Source: Selenomonadaceae bacterium | Lineage (GTDB): Bacteria; Bacillota; Negativicutes; Selenomonadales; Selenomonadaceae | Reading direction: 5' to 3' | Assembly: GCA_030523645.1 (NCBI GenBank) | Contig: JAUNIB010000003.1 | Location: 124,001 to 188,000, forward strand | Length of the DNA stretch: 64,000 bases | Part shown: positions 60,704 to 64,000 of the stretch, in pieces | Layout of the letters: the number at the start of each line of letters is the position of its first letter | Position numbering within the stretch: position 1 is the first letter of the stretch | Notes under the pieces: generated by a model | What the model saw: the letters and a program-made list of their open reading frames with translations, nothing else | Told to the model about the DNA's origin: nothing | Databases searched by the model: none | Position numbers and translations under genes: made by a program

Positions 60704-62143
60704 TCACTGCGGCAGGCAAACTTTCATGATGCAGCGCCGTCCCGCTTGGGCCACAGCTTCAATATTCGCATTTGGAAGCATAGACTTAAGCCGGGATTGA
60801 TGATTTGGTCCGCAGATGACAATCATCTCTGCTCCTCTGGTCAATTCCTCTACAGTCTGAAATGACATGACATTTTTTGCATTCCAGCTAAGCCCACCCG
60901 GTTTCATTGCGTTTTTTGTTGCTTCCGTGACAAGATACGGTATCGGGCGCTCATAATAATACGGCTCAGATGCTTTGTAAGCGCCAAAGCTGTAAACCGG
61001 CAGATTCGTATTCATTTCTTTAACAAACTCTGCAGCCTTCCTGCATGAGCGTCTTTCACTAAAGGGCACCGCCACCATAATCGTCAGCACTGCCATTATT
61101 ACGCCGGTACCAACAGCCAGCTTCCGCACGAAAGAAGAATGATTCTCCAGCACTCTCGCAGTCAATATGGCCAGAGGCATGAAGGCAGGAAAGCTGTAGG
61201 TCACATACTTGGTGGCCATCATCTGGAAGAAAACATTGACAATCAACGCCCATTGCAGTAGGAAGACCGTATGATCGGCCATTTTTTCCGCCCGCAGAAG
61301 CTTCCAGTCCTTCTTCAATCGGAACAGCAATACAAACGACCATGGGCAGAAACCCAGCAGGAAAATAGCGGTATAATAGTAAAAAACATTATCCTCCGGA
61401 TGCTCCGAAACCGTAGCCCTCAGATAGTTATGTACACCAAGGAAACCGTCAATAAAGGTCTTGCCGTGAGCCTGATACATCAGCCAGTACCAGCTGCCGG
61501 CTACCACCGCGAAAATCGCCAGCCCCGGCAGCCACTTCATCCGCAGCAGCTCCGAAGCATGACGGCGGCTGAGCAGAAAGACAACGACAATCAGACCCGG
61601 CAGCAGCAGGCCGATTGGTCCCTTTGTCAGCACCGCAAGTCCGGCAAATGCGTAACAGAGCAGATAAAGATACCGCCGCTCTTCCTTAAATCCGATGTAA
61701 AATGCCGCCAAAGAGGCATTAAAGAAGAATGCCAGAGTCATGTCGGTAACGATAGATTTTCCCAAGCACCAGCACTCTAATGCCGTGCCAAAAATCATCA
61801 TGGCCATCAAACCGATTTTTTCGCCGTAAATTCTTTTGGCCAACCAGTAAGTCAACAGGATATTGGCAATGGCAAATACCGCCGGAAAAAAGCGGGCCGC
61901 AAAATCATTCATGCCAAAAATGCTGAAAGCTGTCATCAGCTCCCAGTAAAAGAATACAGGCTTATCAAACCAGTAATTCCCGTGAATCCGCGGTGACAGC
62001 CAGTCATTTGCCGCCAGCATTTCCTGGGCTGTTAATGTATAATTTGACTCTACCGGGTCAGTTACCATCAGCTGGTTATTGCCAAGCAGCAGCAAAACAG
62101 TCAGCAGAAGCAGCGTAAGCCAAAAGCTTCGCTTTGATTCCAT
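60704..62143 (-). CDS. ArnT-like GT39-family lipid/glycan sugar transferase
   Basis: 479 residues from the ATG at 62143 (AAAGGAG eight bases upstream; the frame opens seven codons earlier). About 12 membrane helices and the GT39/PMT features: an acidic VTDPVESNYTLTAQEML in the first periplasmic loop and WFDKPVFFYWELMTAFSIFG. ArnT moves 4-amino-4-deoxy-arabinose from undecaprenyl phosphate to lipid A. The following GtrB/GtrA would make and flip the lipid-linked sugar, so the operon probably decorates LPS. The actual sugar is unknown. Confidence 0.88.
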   Translation of the reverse strand: MESKRSFWLTLLLLTVLLLLGNNQLMVTDPVESNYTLTAQEMLAANDWLSPRIHGNYWFDKPVFFYWELMTAFSIFGMNDFAARFFPAVFAIANILLTYWLAKRIYGEKIGLMAMMIFGTALECWCLGKSIVTDMTLAFFFNASLAAFYIGFKEERRYLYLLCYAFAGLAVLTKGPIGLLLPGLIVVVFLLSRRHASELLRMKWLPGLAIFAVVAGSWYWLMYQAHGKTFIDGFLGVHNYLRATVSEHPEDNVFYYYTAIFLLGFCPWSFVLLFRLKKDWKLLRAEKMADHTVFLLQWALIVNVFFQMMATKYVTYSFPAFMPLAILTARVLENHSSFVRKLAVGTGVIMAVLTIMVAVPFSERRSCRKAAEFVKEMNTNLPVYSFGAYKASEPYYYERPIPYLVTEATKNAMKPGGLSWNAKNVMSFQTVEELTRGAEMIVICGPNHQSRLKSMLPNANIEAVAQAGRRCIMKVCLPQ

Positions 62144-62354
62144 CGGTGTTACTCCTTTTCGCATTATACTATCTCAATCTGAAATCTCCCCAAAGCTACA
62201 TTATATATTATTTGTCCGCATAATACTACCCACAGATTCCAATAAAACCCGCCGTCATCGGGAAATTTGCCGCCGCCCTTATGGGAGAATTCGGAAAAAT
62301 CTCCCTCCACCTACGCAAAAATGATATAATCTCCTTAACAACGGAGGTGTCTCT

Positions 62355-63266
62355 ATGCTGAAAAAAATTCTTCATTATATATGCGTCGTTATCGGCTGCC
62401 TTATCGCCGCCGGATCAATAAATGTTTTCCTTGTCCAGCATCATCTGCTGTCCGGCGGTCTTGCCGGTCTCGGTATCATCAGCTACTACCTTTTCGGACT
62501 GCCGGCCGGTACGGTCACCCTTGCCCTCAATGTCCCTCTTCTCGTAGCTGCCTGGCGGACTCTGGGGAAAAAATATGTGGCTGAAATAATCTTCAGCACC
62601 GTAATGTTCTCTGTCTGCCTCGACGCCACAGAGTTCATGAACCATCTGTATGTTACCGATGACATTCTTCTTGCCGCTATCTACGGCGGTGTATTCAACG
62701 GTATCGGCTACGGCATACTCTATCGTCTTGGTGCAAACTCCGGCGGTATGGATATCGCTGCCGCTATCGTCAAGAAATACTATTCCTTCAATATGGGTGA
62801 GGTAGTCTTCGGCATCAACTGCTGCATCATGCTGATGGCCGCTTTCCTCTTTGGCCCGGCCCCGGCAATGTACACCCTTATCTCCATGTTTATAGCCAGC
62901 CGGGTATCCGATATGCTGGCCGCCGGCTTCAATCACCGCAAAGCAGTAATCATAATTTCCCAGCACCCGGAGCGGATTGCCGACGGTATTATCCATCAGC
63001 TGGAGCGCGGCGCCACCTTCCTGAACGGTGCCGGTGCCTTCTACCGCGATGACAAGAAGGTCGTATTCTCCGTTGTCCGCATGACGGAGATTGCCCGCCT
63101 GAAGAACCTTATCTATCAGGTAGACCCTACCGCCTTCATGATATTCATTGATGCCAATGAAGTCATGGGCCGCGGCTTCACCCTCTCGCGGCAGACAGTT
63201 ACGGACGCCAGAGCCGCCGGTGACACCCGTCTCATCGGCTCCCGCTTCGACGACAGCCGGGATTAA
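62355..63266 (+). CDS. YitT-family membrane protein (DUF161/DUF2179)
   Basis: 303 residues. Five to six membrane helices (about 1-190), with the family segment FLVQHHLLSGGLAGLGII and GANSGGMDI. A cytosolic DUF2179 domain follows (about 215-285: TFLNGAGAFYRDDKKVV). Function unknown; common in Firmicutes in several copies. ACGGAGGTG ribosome site. Confidence 0.9.
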   Translation: MLKKILHYICVVIGCLIAAGSINVFLVQHHLLSGGLAGLGIISYYLFGLPAGTVTLALNVPLLVAAWRTLGKKYVAEIIFSTVMFSVCLDATEFMNHLYVTDDILLAAIYGGVFNGIGYGILYRLGANSGGMDIAAAIVKKYYSFNMGEVVFGINCCIMLMAAFLFGPAPAMYTLISMFIASRVSDMLAAGFNHRKAVIIISQHPERIADGIIHQLERGATFLNGAGAFYRDDKKVVFSVVRMTEIARLKNLIYQVDPTAFMIFIDANEVMGRGFTLSRQTVTDARAAGDTRLIGSRFDDSRD

Positions 63267-63319
63267 CAGATGCAAAGCATTTAGATTATCTTTATTTTTC
63301 TTTTGACTTCTCCTGCACC

Positions 63320-63348
63320 TTGTCAAGCTTCCCTTATCCATTTATAAT
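63320..63348 (+). promoter_or_regulatory. Promoter of the PAS-domain gene
   Basis: TTGTCA (63320-63325), 17-base spacer, TATAAT (63343-63348). A CCCC/GGGG hairpin follows in the leader (about 63364-63380). Confidence 0.65.
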
Positions 63349-63451
63349 GGTATGCAATAGTGTCCCCGCTCAATGGGGCATTTAAGCAGTTCAACCTCAA
63401 ACAAACGGTCGCTGAAAGTTGCTGCCGTTTTGACAGAAAAGGTGTGATTGT

Positions 63452-64000
63452 ATGTATACACCGAAGCTGAATCTTGCTCTTGCCGCTCTGCCGGACAATA
63501 TAGCCGATCTGCTCCGCCCTATGGTACCGGAAGGAACGGGTATTTTTTCCCTGCCCTCTCTGGAGGCGACCGACAGTCTTCCCTATGATGTTATTCTCAT
63601 GGGTGACGACGCCGGTCTTACGCCGGCGGAAATTCACCGGCAGGCTCCCCGGGCGATTATCTATCTTATTACATCCGACGAGAAAGCAGTCAGCCCCGAT
63701 ATGCTCACCGCTCTGCAGGAAATATGGCCTGCCGATATGACCGGTTCTCTCTGGGGTTACCGCCTTCGCCGTATGCTGGAGGATTTCTACGCCCGGAAGG
63801 AGAGCTTCTACTACCGCAGCTCTCTTGAAACGATGATAAACTCGGTTCCCGATCTCATCTGGTTCAAGGATATAAACGGCGCTCACCTAAAGGTCAACGA
63901 TGCTTTCTGCGAATTTGTCGGCAAGCTGAAATCAGATATAGAGGGCCATGATCATTTCTACATCTGGGGACTCACTGAAGAAATGTATCGCAAAGGTGAG
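63452..64000 (+). CDS. PAS-domain signalling protein, 3' end cut by window edge
   Basis: 183 codons open to the edge from ATG 63452 (AAAGGTG upstream). Residues 1-120 look like a divergent receiver-type domain (YDVILMGDDAG, AIIYLITSDEKAV). A PAS domain begins at about 128 (MINSVPDLIWFKDINGAHLKVNDAFCEFVGK). In this lineage such proteins usually continue into GGDEF or histidine kinase modules, which cannot be seen here. Confidence 0.8.
   Translation, partial: MYTPKLNLALAALPDNIADLLRPMVPEGTGIFSLPSLEATDSLPYDVILMGDDAGLTPAEIHRQAPRAIIYLITSDEKAVSPDMLTALQEIWPADMTGSLWGYRLRRMLEDFYARKESFYYRSSLETMINSVPDLIWFKDINGAHLKVNDAFCEFVGKLKSDIEGHDHFYIWGLTEEMYRKGE

Noticed and set aside
63364-63380. c-di-GMP riboswitch in the leader of the last gene
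   Set aside because: Only a CCCC/GGGG hairpin is visible; the conserved riboswitch core is not.

Overview
The window reads as chromosome of a diderm Firmicute of the class Negativicutes. The reasons are a Tad pilus locus with an outer-membrane secretin, Firmicute-type gene content and ribosome-binding sites, a group-IV lysine/ornithine decarboxylase of the kind known from Selenomonas, and lipid-A/LPS-type sugar transferases. Base composition is moderately GC-rich, with strongly C-ending codons in the abundant enzymes. Genus cannot be fixed from the sequence alone. No rRNA, tRNA, CRISPR array, prophage or complete insertion sequence was seen.

Layout. 1-11.1 kb: type IVc (Tad/Flp) pilus locus: divergent prepilin peptidase, CpaB, secretin, two TadZ-like ATPases, TadB, Flp pilin with its own terminator, TadE, TadA ATPase, TadC, a DUF192 protein, and a convergent TadG. 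11.2-15 kb: c-di-GMP signalling protein and a 3D-domain wall protein. 15.2-16.5 kb: O-acetylhomoserine sulfhydrylase. 16.5-25.4 kb: accessory island with a type I restriction-modification system (hsdM, hsdS, hsdR), a YoeB/RelB-type toxin-antitoxin pair and dense nested repeats. 25.4-34.5 kb: MATE exporter with divergent TetR regulator, M20 amidohydrolase, MetQ lipoprotein, LrgAB, esterase, lysine/ornithine decarboxylase, secreted protein. 34.5-39.5 kb (minus strand): metH-dacF-DUF805-tcdA-secreted protein in one direction. 39.6-62 kb: hypE with a glycosyltransferase, cca, the pheB-like/hom/thrB threonine operon, a class II aldolase/phosphohexomutase/radical SAM/yqeB operon, deoB, hemB, hemL, Fe-alcohol dehydrogenase, sfsA, EamA transporter, and an ArnT-like/GtrB/GtrA/epimerase envelope-sugar operon. 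The right edge holds a YitT protein and the start of a PAS-domain signalling protein.

Themes. Sulfur and methionine metabolism recurs (metY, metQ, metH, hom, thrB). Envelope functions are also frequent (pilus, DacF, 3D protein, polyamine synthesis, GT39/GtrAB).

Most unusual content. Intergenic spaces carry at least five interacting repeat families. Two of them, called D and E here, are multi-stem imperfect palindromes. Their stems differ in sequence between copies but stay complementary. Every arm keeps the same internal architecture: a T.T mismatch, three base pairs, then an asymmetric GAN/GA internal loop. Family E (99-102 bp) has inserted, without visible target duplication, into the G-rich hairpin stems of two other repeat families at three places. 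I regard this as the best candidate for an undescribed element in the window.
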